Positions 1 through 7,852 are shown, counted from the first letter of the stretch. The stretch is DNA of 7,852 nucleotides from Acidobacteriota bacterium (GCA_028872975.1 JAGWNV010000109.1:1-7852), one strand, 5' to 3'. Numbers and translations: made by a program. Notes: generated by a model not told the origin, from the sequence alone.

Positions 1-1
1 G

Positions 2-217
2 GTGGCCCTGCCCAAGCTGACGGCGGCCGAGGCGAAGGCCCAGTCGGCGGGCCACCAGAAGCGGGCGGCCCGCCTGGCCAGGCGGATCAGCCGGCTGGAG
101 AAGCTCCAGCGCAGGGCCCACACCCGGCTGTCGAAGATCGAGGCCCGCTGCCCGGGCGGGCCGGCGGGAGCCGGCGGCGCGACGGGCGGGTCGGCGGCCG
201 CCACCTCCACGGCCTGA
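2..217 (+). CDS. Small basic hypothetical protein, possibly the C-terminal part of a longer one
   Basis: I do not recognise a family. The frame is open from the window edge, so the GTG at position 2 may be the true start or an internal valine; as drawn the product is 71 aa. Nearly every third codon position is G or C (GGA is the only exception I see), as in the firm genes here, so coding is likely. Residues 10-50 are rich in Lys, Arg, Gln and Ala and look helical, possibly a short coiled coil or nucleic-acid-binding helix (RRISRLEKLQRRAHTRL). From about residue 51 the tail is low-complexity Gly/Ala/Ser and probably disordered. There is no signal peptide or membrane segment. It converges on the polyprenyl synthase gene, with 27 bases between the stop codons and no convincing terminator. 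No function is proposed. Confidence 0.5.
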   Translation: MALPKLTAAEAKAQSAGHQKRAARLARRISRLEKLQRRAHTRLSKIEARCPGGPAGAGGATGGSAAATSTA

Positions 218-244
218 GCCCGACCTGGCCCGGCGCAGGCGGGG

Positions 245-1240
245 CTATTCCCGGCTCGCCACCGGGAGGTCGTCGAGCAGGCCCCGGGCCAGGGCCGCCA
301 TGCTCCGGCCCAGCCCGCCGCCGGTGAGGGCAGCGGCGGCCTCGGCGGCCTGGTCGGTGAACCGCTCGGCGGCGGCCAGGGTGGCCCCGACGGCGGCGGA
401 GGCCGCCACCATGGCCTTGGCCTTCTCCCGCTCGGGGGCGCCGAGGGGCCTCCCGAGGAGGGGCTGGAGCTCGAGGGCCACGGCGGGGTCCTGGAGGGCG
501 AGGAGCACGGGAAGGGTGTAGACGCCCTCGGCCAAGTCCTGGCCCGAGGGCTTGCCCAGCTCCTCGTCGGTGGCGAGGACGTCGAGCAGGTCGTCTCGGA
601 GCTGGAAGGCCATCCCGAAGCAGCGCCCGAACTCGGTGAGCGCCTCGATCTCGGGCCGGGGACGCCCGGCGGTGAGCCCCCCGATGCGGCAGGAGGTGGC
701 GAGCAGCGCCGCGGTCTTCCCGGCGATGGCCGTGTAGTACTGCTCCTCGCTCCGGCCCGTGTCGAAGGTGGAGCGCAGCTCGACGACCTGGCCCTCACAC
801 AGCTTGCCCAACGTGGCGGCGAGGAGGGCGGCCACCTCGGTGCCGAGAGCGGCGGCGATCTCCGCCGACCGGGCCAGGAGGAAGTCACCGGCCACGATGG
901 CGACCAGGTTCCCCCAGCGGGCGTTCACGCTCTCGACGTTGCGCCGCACGGTGGCCTCGTCGATGACGTCGTCGTGGTAGAGCGAGGCCAGGTGGACGAG
1001 CTCGACGGCCACTGCCCCCTGGAGGTCGTCGTCGGAGGCCGTCCCGTCCCCCCCGGTGGCGGCGGCGATGGCCAGGCAGGGCCGCAGACGCTTGCCACCG
1101 GCATCGATGAGGTGGGTGGTGACCTCGTCGAGGAAGGCGTCGCCGGACCGGACCGCCTCCCGGAGGGTGGGCTCCAGGCGGAGCAGGTCTTCCTCCATGC
1201 CGGGAAGAGAGAGCAGCGGCGCGGCGTTCACCAAGAGCAC
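245..1240 (-). CDS. Long-chain polyprenyl diphosphate synthase (trans-isoprenyl diphosphate synthase family)
   Basis: This enzyme adds isopentenyl diphosphate units to an allylic diphosphate in the cytoplasm, giving an all-trans polyprenyl diphosphate, most likely the menaquinone side chain. Visible motifs are GGKRLRP (48-54), the first Asp-rich motif DDVID (90-94), GKT (174-176), the second Asp-rich motif DDLLD (216-220) and GKPSGQD (229-235). All Mg-diphosphate-binding aspartates are present. The residues five and four before the first Asp motif are small (A85, S86), as in long-chain enzymes such as IspB/HepT, rather than the aromatics of short-chain synthases; exact chain length cannot be read. 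The 331 aa length is normal. The start is uncertain: GTG at 1240, GTG at 1231 (codon 4) and ATG at 1198 (codon 15) all leave the fold intact, and none has a good Shine-Dalgarno. The TATCGT hexamer seven bases before the 1231 GTG favours that one. The gene is divergent from clpC. IspD at the other end of the window belongs to the precursor pathway, but the genes are not in one operon. Confidence 0.95.
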   Translation of the reverse strand: MLLVNAAPLLSLPGMEEDLLRLEPTLREAVRSGDAFLDEVTTHLIDAGGKRLRPCLAIAAATGGDGTASDDDLQGAVAVELVHLASLYHDDVIDEATVRRNVESVNARWGNLVAIVAGDFLLARSAEIAAALGTEVAALLAATLGKLCEGQVVELRSTFDTGRSEEQYYTAIAGKTAALLATSCRIGGLTAGRPRPEIEALTEFGRCFGMAFQLRDDLLDVLATDEELGKPSGQDLAEGVYTLPVLLALQDPAVALELQPLLGRPLGAPEREKAKAMVAASAAVGATLAAAERFTDQAAEAAAALTGGGLGRSMAALARGLLDDLPVASRE

Positions 1241-1244
1241 GATA
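1239..1244 (-). promoter_or_regulatory. Possible -10 element (TATCGT) for the polyprenyl synthase gene
   Basis: Read on the minus strand, TATCGT fits the TAnnnT form of an actinobacterial -10 box and ends seven bases before the GTG at 1231. That geometry suits a leaderless transcript starting at or next to codon 4 of the longest frame. A TTGTCG sequence lies about 19 bases upstream as a poor -35. This is inference from spacing only; one TAnnnT in the right place can arise by chance. Confidence 0.3.
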
Positions 1245-1330
1245 GGTCAGAGCCCACGATCCCCGACAAAGGACGGGCCGTATCCCCTGGTGGCCGCCGG
1301 TGGGCCCCGTCCGCGAGGCGGGGACCGGCA

Positions 1331-1357
1331 GGGCGTTCCCCGAGCGTGGGAACGCCC
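1331..1357. promoter_or_regulatory. 27-base interrupted palindrome in the divergent polyprenyl synthase / clpC region
   Basis: The arms GGGCGTTCCC (1331-1340) and GGGAACGCCC (1348-1357) are perfect 10-base inverted repeats around a 7-base centre. Because the flanking genes are transcribed away from each other, a terminator is not needed here, so a protein-binding operator or a structured leader is more likely. It differs from the CIRCE, HAIR, CtsR and actinobacterial LexA (GAAC-N4-GTTC) sites as I know them, and the regulator is unknown. It lies about 90 bases from the nearest polyprenyl synthase start and about 160 from clpC. Confidence 0.45.
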
Positions 1358-1445
1358 CGGCCACGGTATGTGAATGCCGTCAGGGTCCGGGACCGACCTG
1401 CCGATAGGAGACACGGGGCCATTGGTCCCCCGGGAGGAGCCGGAA

Positions 1446-1471
1446 GCCGGTCCCGTCAGCCAGGGACCGGC
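1446..1471. promoter_or_regulatory. Perfect inverted repeat immediately upstream of the clpC -10 candidate
   Basis: GCCGGTCCC (1446-1454) and GGGACCGGC (1463-1471) are perfect 9-base inverted repeats with an 8-base spacer. The right arm ends 3 bases before the TAGACT hexamer, so a bound protein would cover the -35 region of that promoter. The -35 position itself has no recognisable consensus, which would fit an activator-dependent or alternative-sigma promoter. This placement suggests an operator controlling clpC, but no known regulator was matched. Confidence 0.4.
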
Positions 1472-1474
1472 CGG

Positions 1475-1508
1475 TAGACTTCTTCAGGATTCGAGCCGTC
1501 GAGGGAGG
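1475..1508 (+). promoter_or_regulatory. Candidate clpC -10 box (TAGACT) and Shine-Dalgarno (GGGAGG)
   Basis: TAGACT at 1475-1480 is a plausible -10 hexamer and would start transcription near 1487, giving a leader of roughly 30 bases. GGGAGG at 1503-1508 is a strong Shine-Dalgarno, seven bases before the GTG at 1516, and it fixes the clpC start. Of the complete genes here, clpC is the only one with a clear ribosome binding site. The -10 call is weaker than the ribosome binding site call. Confidence 0.5.
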
Positions 1509-1515
1509 CGGTCTG

Positions 1516-4002
<2,487 letters not shown>

Positions 4003-4026
4003 CCGCCACCGCCACGGTCTGACCCC

Positions 4027-4052
4027 ATCGGCACGGCTCCGGCCGTGTCGAT
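4027..4052 (+). terminator. Stem-loop after clpC, likely terminator without a T-tract
   Basis: ATCGGCACGGC (4027-4037) pairs with GCCGTGTCGAT (4042-4052) around a TCCG tetraloop. This gives an 11-base stem with one G-U pair in RNA. It begins 24 bases after the clpC stop and ends before the radA promoter candidate. No run of T follows, as is common for actinobacterial terminators. It probably separates clpC from radA transcription, although partial read-through is possible. Confidence 0.55.
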
Positions 4053-4084
4053 GCCGCGTCCGGGGGACCGTCACAGCCTCCACA

Positions 4085-4090
4085 TAGCGT
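4085..4090 (+). promoter_or_regulatory. Candidate -10 box (TAGCGT) for leaderless radA
   Basis: TAGCGT fits TAnnnT and ends six bases before the radA GTG at 4097, the spacing that places the transcription start on the start codon. No Shine-Dalgarno is visible, and an in-frame TAG at 4085-4087 rules out a start further upstream. No -35 consensus is evident. Confidence 0.45.
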
Positions 4091-4096
4091 GCCGGC

Positions 4097-5473
4097 GTGG
4101 TGACGACCCGGACCGGGTTCCGCTGCGGCACCTGCGGGGCCGAGGCCCCCCGCTGGAGCGGCCGCTGTCCCGGCTGCGGCGCCTGGAACACCCTCCTCGA
4201 GTCCCGGCCCCCTCCTGCCGCCGCCGGCGGCTGCGGCGAGGGCCAGCTCCGGCCGCGTGGGCGGCCCCCCGCCGTGCCCACCGCCATCACCGCCGTGGAC
4301 CTCGAGGCGGCCGGCCCCGTGCCGACCGGCCTCGCCGAGCTCGACCGGGTCCTCGGAGGCGGGTTCGTGCCGGGCTCGGTGACCCTCCTCGGCGGGGAGC
4401 CGGGAGTGGGCAAGTCCACCCTCCTGCTCCAGGTCCTCGCCGCCCACGCCGCCGCCGGCGCGCCGGCGCTCCTCGTCTGCGCCGAGGAGTCGGCCTCGCA
4501 GGTCCGACTGCGCGCCGGACGCCTCGGCACGGTGCCCGACGACCTGTACGTGCTGGCCGAGACCGACGCCTCGGCCATCCCCGAGGCGGTGGACCGCTCG
4601 GGTGCCCGGCTGGTGGTGGTCGACTCCATCCAGGCCGTCGCCGACCCCGCCGTGGGGGCGCCGGCGGGCAGCCCGTCGCAGGTGCGCGCCTGTGCCGAGC
4701 TGCTCGTGACCATGGCGAAGACGGCCGAGGTGCCGGTCGTGCTCGTCGGCCACGTGACCAAGGACGGGGCCCTCGCCGGTCCCCGGTTGCTCGAGCACCT
4801 CGTCGACACCGTGCTGAGCGTCGAGGGGGACAGGCACCACGCGCTGCGGGCGGTGCGGGCCGCGAAGCACCGCTTCGGGCCCACCGGCGAGCTGGGCCTC
4901 TTCGAGATGGGCGACGGGGGGCTGTCGGCGGTGGCCGACCCCTACCGGCTCCTCCTCGGCGACCGCCGGCCGTCCCAGCCCGGCAGCAGCGTCGTGGCGG
5001 CGGTGGAGGGGCGCCGGCCGCTCCTCGTCGAGGTCCAGGCGCTCGTGGGCACCTCGCCGTGCGGGCCGACCGGTCCGCGCCGGCAAGCCCAGGGGCTCGA
5101 CACCGGGCGGCTGTCGGTGCTCCTCGCCGTGCTCGACCGCGCCCTCGGTCTGGGTCTCGGCCGCACCGACGTGTTCGCCTCGGTGGTGGGCGGCGTCCGG
5201 TTGTCCGAGCCCGCCTCCGATCTGGCCGTCGCCCTGGCCGTGGCCAGCGCGGCCGGGGGCCGGCCCGTGCCTCCCGACATGGTGGCCTTCGGCGAGGTCG
5301 GCCTCGGCGGTGAGCTGCGCCAGGTGGCCCAAGCCGAGCGGCGGCTCCAGGAGGCGGCCCGGCTCGGGTTCCACCGCGCCGCCGTGCCCGCCGGCTGCTG
5401 CCCGGGCCCACCGGGGATGCAGCTCGTGCGCGTCGACGCGGTGGGCGACCTTCCGGCGCTGCTGGCGGTGTGA
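4097..5473 (+). CDS. radA: DNA repair protein RadA (Sms), recombination-associated ATPase
   Basis: RadA is a RecA-like hexameric ATPase that drives branch migration during homologous recombination and repair. An N-terminal four-cysteine zinc finger (C10, C13, C24, C27) is followed by a RecA-type core with Walker A GEPGVGKST (100-108) and Walker B LVVVDS (172-177). The C-terminal Lon-protease-like domain (about 285-458) contains VVGGVRLSEPASDLAVA and GEVGLGGELRQV and is not expected to be a protease. The RadA signature normally written KNRFG reads KHRFG here (257-261), an Asn-to-His change; the flanking context (RAVRAAKHRFGPTGELGLFEM) is otherwise typical. At 458 aa the length is normal. The GTG at 4097 is the first possible start after an in-frame TAG; a second GTG follows directly. 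The gene lies between clpC and disA. RadA is known to work with and restrain DisA in Bacillus, so the pairing probably reflects a shared role in sensing recombination intermediates. Confidence 0.97.
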   Translation: MVTTRTGFRCGTCGAEAPRWSGRCPGCGAWNTLLESRPPPAAAGGCGEGQLRPRGRPPAVPTAITAVDLEAAGPVPTGLAELDRVLGGGFVPGSVTLLGGEPGVGKSTLLLQVLAAHAAAGAPALLVCAEESASQVRLRAGRLGTVPDDLYVLAETDASAIPEAVDRSGARLVVVDSIQAVADPAVGAPAGSPSQVRACAELLVTMAKTAEVPVVLVGHVTKDGALAGPRLLEHLVDTVLSVEGDRHHALRAVRAAKHRFGPTGELGLFEMGDGGLSAVADPYRLLLGDRRPSQPGSSVVAAVEGRRPLLVEVQALVGTSPCGPTGPRRQAQGLDTGRLSVLLAVLDRALGLGLGRTDVFASVVGGVRLSEPASDLAVALAVASAAGGRPVPPDMVAFGEVGLGGELRQVAQAERRLQEAARLGFHRAAVPAGCCPGPPGMQLVRVDAVGDLPALLAV

Positions 5474-5481
5474 CGACGCAG

Positions 5482-5512
5482 GGCGAGCCGGCCTCGCCGT
5501 GTGCAGCACGGC
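5482..5512 (+). terminator. Two overlapping hairpins in the radA-disA gap
   Basis: GGCGAG (5482-5487) pairs with CTCGCC (5493-5498), and GCCGTG (5496-5501) pairs with CACGGC (5507-5512), each around a 5-base loop. The hairpins share bases 5496-5498, so they cannot both form completely. They start 9 bases after the radA stop and have no T-tract. A weak terminator or an RNA processing or stability element is possible; short stems like these also arise by chance in such GC-rich DNA. Confidence 0.3.
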
Positions 5513-5546
5513 CGCTTCCCGACGGCGGGGCGGCGCGACCGGCGGG

Positions 5547-5552
5547 TACCAT
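5547..5552 (+). promoter_or_regulatory. Candidate -10 box (TACCAT) for leaderless disA
   Basis: TACCAT fits TAnnnT and ends six bases before the GTG at 5559, the same geometry as at radA. There is no Shine-Dalgarno before that GTG. This supports a disA transcript of its own, starting on the start codon. The -35 region shows no consensus. Confidence 0.45.
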
Positions 5553-5558
5553 CGAGTC

Positions 5559-6668
5559 GTGGCGGAGCGACCGACCTCGGCCATGGCCGGCGCCCTCGGC
5601 CTGGTGGCGCCGGGCCGGCCGCTACGCGAGGGTCTCGAACGAGTGCTCCTGGCCAAGCGCGGCGCGCTCCTCGTCATCGGCGACGACGCCTCGGTGCTCT
5701 CCATCTGCACCGGGGGGTTCCTGATCGACGCCGAGTACAGCCCGCAGCGGCTGACCGAGCTGGCCAAGATGGACGGGGCCATCATCCTCTCCGGCGACGC
5801 GGCGCGCATCGCCCGCGCCAACGTCCACCTCATGCCCGATCCGTCGGTGCCCACCACCGAGACGGGGACGAGGCACCGCACCGCCGAGCGGATGGCCAGG
5901 TCCATCGACGTGCCGGTGGTGTCGGTGTCGGCCGCCATGGGTGTGATCACCGTGTACCGCAACGGCGACAAGCACGTCCTGCAGGCCGCCGGCCGGCTGC
6001 ACGACAAGGTGAGCCAGGCGCTCCAGGCGCTGCACCGGTTCCGCCAGCGGTTCGACCTGGCCGTGACCGCCCTCTCGGCGCTCGAGATCGAGGACACCGT
6101 CACCGTGCGGGACGTGGGAGCGGTCCTCCAGCCCGCCGAGATCATCCTGCGCGTGGCGGGCGAGCTGGACCCGATCTTCGTCGAGCTCGGCGAGGAGGGG
6201 CGCCTGCTGCACCTCCAGCTCGGCGAGCTCGTCGACGGCGTGGCGGTAGTGCGCCACCAGGTGGTGCGCGACTACCTCCACACCGCCATGGGCGCCGTCG
6301 CCGGGGTGGGGGCCGAGCAGGACGGCAGCGGGCCCGTGCACCGCTCGCTGGCCTCCCTGGCGCGGCTGTCCACCGAGGACCTGCTCGACGGCCGCAAGGT
6401 GGGCGCCGCCCTGGGTCTCAGCCACACCGAGGCCGACCCCGACGCCTCCCTCGAGCCCCGGGGCTACCGCCTGCTGTACCGCCTCCCCCGGTTCCCCGAC
6501 GCCCTCGTGGACCGGATCGTCGAGCACTTCGCCGGGCTCCAGAAGATCATGCGGGCCTCGGTGGGCGACCTCGAGGAGGTGGGGGGCGTGGGCGAGGCCC
6601 GGGCGCGGTCGGTGAAGGAGGGCCTGGCCAGGCTGGCCGAGGCCAGCATCCTCGACCGTTACAGCTGA
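5559..6668 (+). CDS. disA: DNA integrity scanning protein DisA, diadenylate cyclase
   Basis: DisA is an octameric cytoplasmic enzyme that condenses two ATP into cyclic di-AMP and stops when it meets branched DNA, linking genome integrity to second-messenger level. The N-terminal DAC domain (about 10-150) has the catalytic DGA (72-74) and the ATP-binding GTRHRTAER (103-111, RHR at 105-107), so the enzyme should be active. A helical linker follows, and the C-terminal 68 residues (from 302) hold the helix-hairpin-helix DNA-binding region, with VGGVGEARARSV at 341-352. The product is 369 aa, close to the roughly 360 aa of Bacillus and mycobacterial DisA. The frame stays open well upstream into radA, but family alignment and the TACCAT-N6-GTG pattern support GTG 5559; ATG 5583 is an alternative eight codons in. 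It lies 85 bases after radA, which fits the known RadA-DisA partnership. Confidence 0.97.
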   Translation: MAERPTSAMAGALGLVAPGRPLREGLERVLLAKRGALLVIGDDASVLSICTGGFLIDAEYSPQRLTELAKMDGAIILSGDAARIARANVHLMPDPSVPTTETGTRHRTAERMARSIDVPVVSVSAAMGVITVYRNGDKHVLQAAGRLHDKVSQALQALHRFRQRFDLAVTALSALEIEDTVTVRDVGAVLQPAEIILRVAGELDPIFVELGEEGRLLHLQLGELVDGVAVVRHQVVRDYLHTAMGAVAGVGAEQDGSGPVHRSLASLARLSTEDLLDGRKVGAALGLSHTEADPDASLEPRGYRLLYRLPRFPDALVDRIVEHFAGLQKIMRASVGDLEEVGGVGEARARSVKEGLARLAEASILDRYS

Positions 6669-6672
6669 TCCT

Positions 6673-6687
6673 CGCCCCAACGGGGCG
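6673..6687 (+). terminator. Small stem-loop just after disA
   Basis: CGCCCC (6673-6678) and GGGGCG (6682-6687) form a perfect 6-base GC stem with an AAC loop, starting 4 bases after the disA stop. No T-tract follows. It could be a weak terminator or a 3' end stabiliser ahead of the carD promoter. It is short enough to be chance. Confidence 0.3.
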
Positions 6688-6702
6688 CAGCGGGGTCTCG
6701 GG

Positions 6703-6708
6703 TAGAAT
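6703..6708 (+). promoter_or_regulatory. Candidate carD -10 box (TAGAAT)
   Basis: TAGAAT matches five of six bases of TATAAT and is the best -10 hexamer in the window. It would start transcription near 6715 and leave an untranslated leader of almost 60 bases before the preferred carD start at 6774. There is no recognisable -35 at the usual distance, which is common in actinobacteria. Confidence 0.55.
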
Positions 6709-6773
6709 GGTGGCTCCCCTGAGTGCGCCCGGCCGTCGGCGCGCCGGGCACGAGCGAAGAGAGCGAGCTGGTG

Positions 6774-7253
6774 GTGGTCTTCGACATCGGTGACAAGGTC
6801 GTCTACCCCCACCACGGCGCAGCCATCGTCGAGCGGCGCGAGGTCAAAGAGGCGTTCGGGCAGAAGAAGGAGTACCTGGTGCTCCGCCTCGCCTACGGGG
6901 ACCTCACCCTCATGGTCCCGGCCGACAACACCGACGGCGTGGGGCTGCGGGAGGTCATCAACGACGAAGAGGTCGAGGAGGTGTTCGCGGTCCTCCGCAA
7001 GAAGGAGGCCCGGATGCCGACCAACTGGTCCCGGCGGTACAAGAACCACTCCGAGAAGCTCCGCTCGGGTGACATCTACCAGGTGGCCGAGGTGGTGCGG
7101 AACCTCTCCATCCGCGACAAGGACAAGGGGCTGTCCGCCGGCGAGAAGCGCATGCTCAGCCGGGCCCGCCAGATCCTCGTCTCGGAGCTGACCTTCGCCC
7201 TCGACGTCGACGAGGCCGAGGCCGAGAAGCGTCTGGACGAGGCCCTGCCCTGA
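6774..7253 (+). CDS. carD: CarD family transcriptional regulator (RNA polymerase-binding)
   Basis: CarD binds the RNA polymerase beta subunit and the upstream edge of the transcription bubble, stabilising open complexes at rRNA and many housekeeping promoters; it is essential in mycobacteria. The N-terminal RNA polymerase interaction domain includes GDKVVYPHHGAA (6-17) and KEYLVLRLAYGDLTLMVP. The C-terminal helical DNA-binding domain includes PTNWSRRYK (82-90) and LSAGEKRMLSRARQILVSEL. With the start at GTG 6774 the protein is 159 aa and the wedge tryptophan is W85, the same number as in Mycobacterium tuberculosis CarD; the first residues MVFDIGD also align with MIFKVGD. Upstream in-frame starts at 6771 (one codon) and 6723 (17 residues longer) exist but are less likely. 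The Shine-Dalgarno is poor (only AAGAGAG-like purines). The gene lies 22 bases upstream of ispD, an arrangement shared with mycobacteria and likely one transcript. Confidence 0.96.
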   Translation: MVFDIGDKVVYPHHGAAIVERREVKEAFGQKKEYLVLRLAYGDLTLMVPADNTDGVGLREVINDEEVEEVFAVLRKKEARMPTNWSRRYKNHSEKLRSGDIYQVAEVVRNLSIRDKDKGLSAGEKRMLSRARQILVSELTFALDVDEAEAEKRLDEALP

Positions 7254-7267
7254 GCCGCCCCGGCGGC
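7254..7267 (+). other. Short hairpin in the carD-ispD gap
   Basis: GCCGCC (7254-7259) pairs with GGCGGC (7262-7267) immediately after the carD stop. With only two bases between the arms, the real RNA stem would be five pairs with a 4-base loop. It ends 8 bases before the ispD GTG, where no Shine-Dalgarno is visible. It might affect translational coupling, or it may only reflect base composition. Confidence 0.25.
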
Positions 7268-7275
7268 AGCCGCCC

Positions 7276-7852
7276 GTGAGCGTCTGGGCGGTGGTGGTGG
7301 CGGGGGGCACCGGCGACCGCTTCGGCGGTCCCAAGCAGTTCGCCCGCCTGGGGGGCCGGCCCGTCCTGGCCTGGGCGCTCGAGGCGGCCAGGCCCGCCGT
7401 CGACGGGGTCGTCCTCGTCGTCCCCGCCGGCCGCCAGGCCGAGGTGGCCGGCACCGGCGCCGACGCCGTGGTGGCCGGAGGCCCGAGCCGGGCCGCATCG
7501 GTGCGGGCCGGGTTGGCGGCGGTGCCCGCCGACGCCTCGGTGGTCGTCGTCCACGACGGGGCCCGCCCGCTCGCCTCCACGGCGCTGTTCCGGGCCGTGA
7601 TCGAGGCGGTGAGGGCCGGCGCCGACGCGGCGGTGCCGGGGCTGGCCGTGACCGACACCGTGAAGGAGGTGGCCGGCGACGCCGTCGTCCGGAGCCTCGA
7701 CCGCCAGGGCCTGGTGGCGGTCCAGACCCCCCAGGCCTTCCGGGCCGAGGCGCTGCGGGCCGCCCACGGCGCCGAGGGCGAGGCCACCGACGACGCCGCC
7801 CTGGTCGAGCGGGCGGGCGGTACGGTGCGCGTCGTGCCGGGGGAGGTCCGCA
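7276..7852 (+). CDS. ispD: 2-C-methyl-D-erythritol 4-phosphate cytidylyltransferase IspD (partial, 3' end missing)
   Basis: IspD transfers CMP from CTP to 2-C-methyl-D-erythritol 4-phosphate, an early step of the MEP isoprenoid pathway. The frame is open from GTG 7276 to the window edge (192 codons plus one base); the usual length is about 230 aa, so roughly 40 residues are missing. Family motifs in order are the CTP-binding loop AGGTGDRFGGPKQF (9-22, with R15 and K20 as the likely phosphate contacts), GGPSRAASVRAGL (68-80), VVVHDGARPL (90-99), VTDTVKEV (125-132), SLDRQGLVAVQTPQAF (140-155, with the catalytic-type R143) and TDDAALVE (171-178). The sequence ends PGEVR, just where the family continues with an Asn-Ile/Lys stretch. 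The first loop has Val-Ala in place of the commoner Pro-Ala. There is no Shine-Dalgarno. It lies 22 bases after carD; ispF would be expected next, beyond the edge. Confidence 0.95.
   Translation, partial: MSVWAVVVAGGTGDRFGGPKQFARLGGRPVLAWALEAARPAVDGVVLVVPAGRQAEVAGTGADAVVAGGPSRAASVRAGLAAVPADASVVVVHDGARPLASTALFRAVIEAVRAGADAAVPGLAVTDTVKEVAGDAVVRSLDRQGLVAVQTPQAFRAEALRAAHGAEGEATDDAALVERAGGTVRVVPGEVR

Larger units (their letters stand above)
1321..1471. repeat. Cluster of GGGACC / GGTCCC hexamers upstream of clpC
   Basis: Five copies of GGGACC in either orientation occur within 150 bases: forward at 1321-1326, 1389-1394 and 1463-1468, and reversed at 1424-1429 and 1449-1454. Three extend to GGGACCGGC (1321-1329, 1463-1471, and reversed 1446-1454). 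The copy at 1389 is also half of an 11-base palindrome, GGTCC-G-GGACC (1384-1394). The copies are irregularly spaced. Some enrichment is expected in GC-rich DNA, but this density is above what I would expect by chance. Multiple operator half-sites are one explanation. The rest of the intergenic stretch from 1241 to 1515 shows no additional coding sequence. Confidence 0.4.

Noticed and set aside
1241..1515. ClgR, CIRCE, HAIR, CtsR or LexA sites upstream of clpC
   Set aside because: I looked for each consensus as I remember it and found no acceptable match; the inverted repeats present have different sequences.
5310..5558. Upstream in-frame extension of disA overlapping the end of radA
   Set aside because: The extension translates to Arg/Ser/Pro-rich sequence typical of an off-frame reading of radA, and DisA homologues begin near the 5559 GTG.

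Overview
This window is a piece of chromosome from a very GC-rich bacterium, almost certainly an actinomycete (Actinomycetota). The evidence is extreme G/C at third codon positions, frequent GTG starts, a CarD transcription factor, and a ClpC that begins MFERFTDRARR like the actinobacterial ClpC1 type. A deep lineage such as Acidimicrobiia is possible, but the sequence alone does not settle it.

Layout, left to right: the end of a small basic protein of unknown function (+, possibly cut by the window edge); a convergent long-chain polyprenyl diphosphate synthase (-); a 275-base divergent intergenic region rich in inverted repeats; clpC (+); a stem-loop; radA (+); a short gap with two competing hairpins; disA (+); a short gap with a good -10 element; carD (+); and ispD (+), which runs off the right edge. 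ispD has no stop codon inside the window.

The backbone clpC-radA-disA-(carD)-ispD is an old gene order, also known from Bacillus (clpC-radA-disA-yacL-ispD-ispF) and in looser form from mycobacteria (radA and disA adjacent; carD-ispD-ispF). The genes cover protein quality control (ClpC with ClpP), recombination repair (RadA), DNA-integrity-linked c-di-AMP signalling (DisA), control of rRNA and housekeeping transcription (CarD), and isoprenoid precursor synthesis (IspD). The divergent polyprenyl synthase consumes isoprenoid precursors, probably to make the menaquinone side chain. Although all five + strand genes point the same way, the gaps hold stem-loops and TAnnnT elements, which suggests several transcription units. 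radA and disA look leaderless: a TAnnnT hexamer lies exactly 6 nt before each GTG.

I found no CRISPR array, insertion sequence, tRNA, rRNA or unknown multi-gene system; this is core housekeeping DNA. The points most worth checking are the palindromes and repeated GGGACC hexamers upstream of clpC, the leaderless start pattern, a KHRFG variant of the RadA KNRFG motif, and CarD sitting where Bacillus has yacL.
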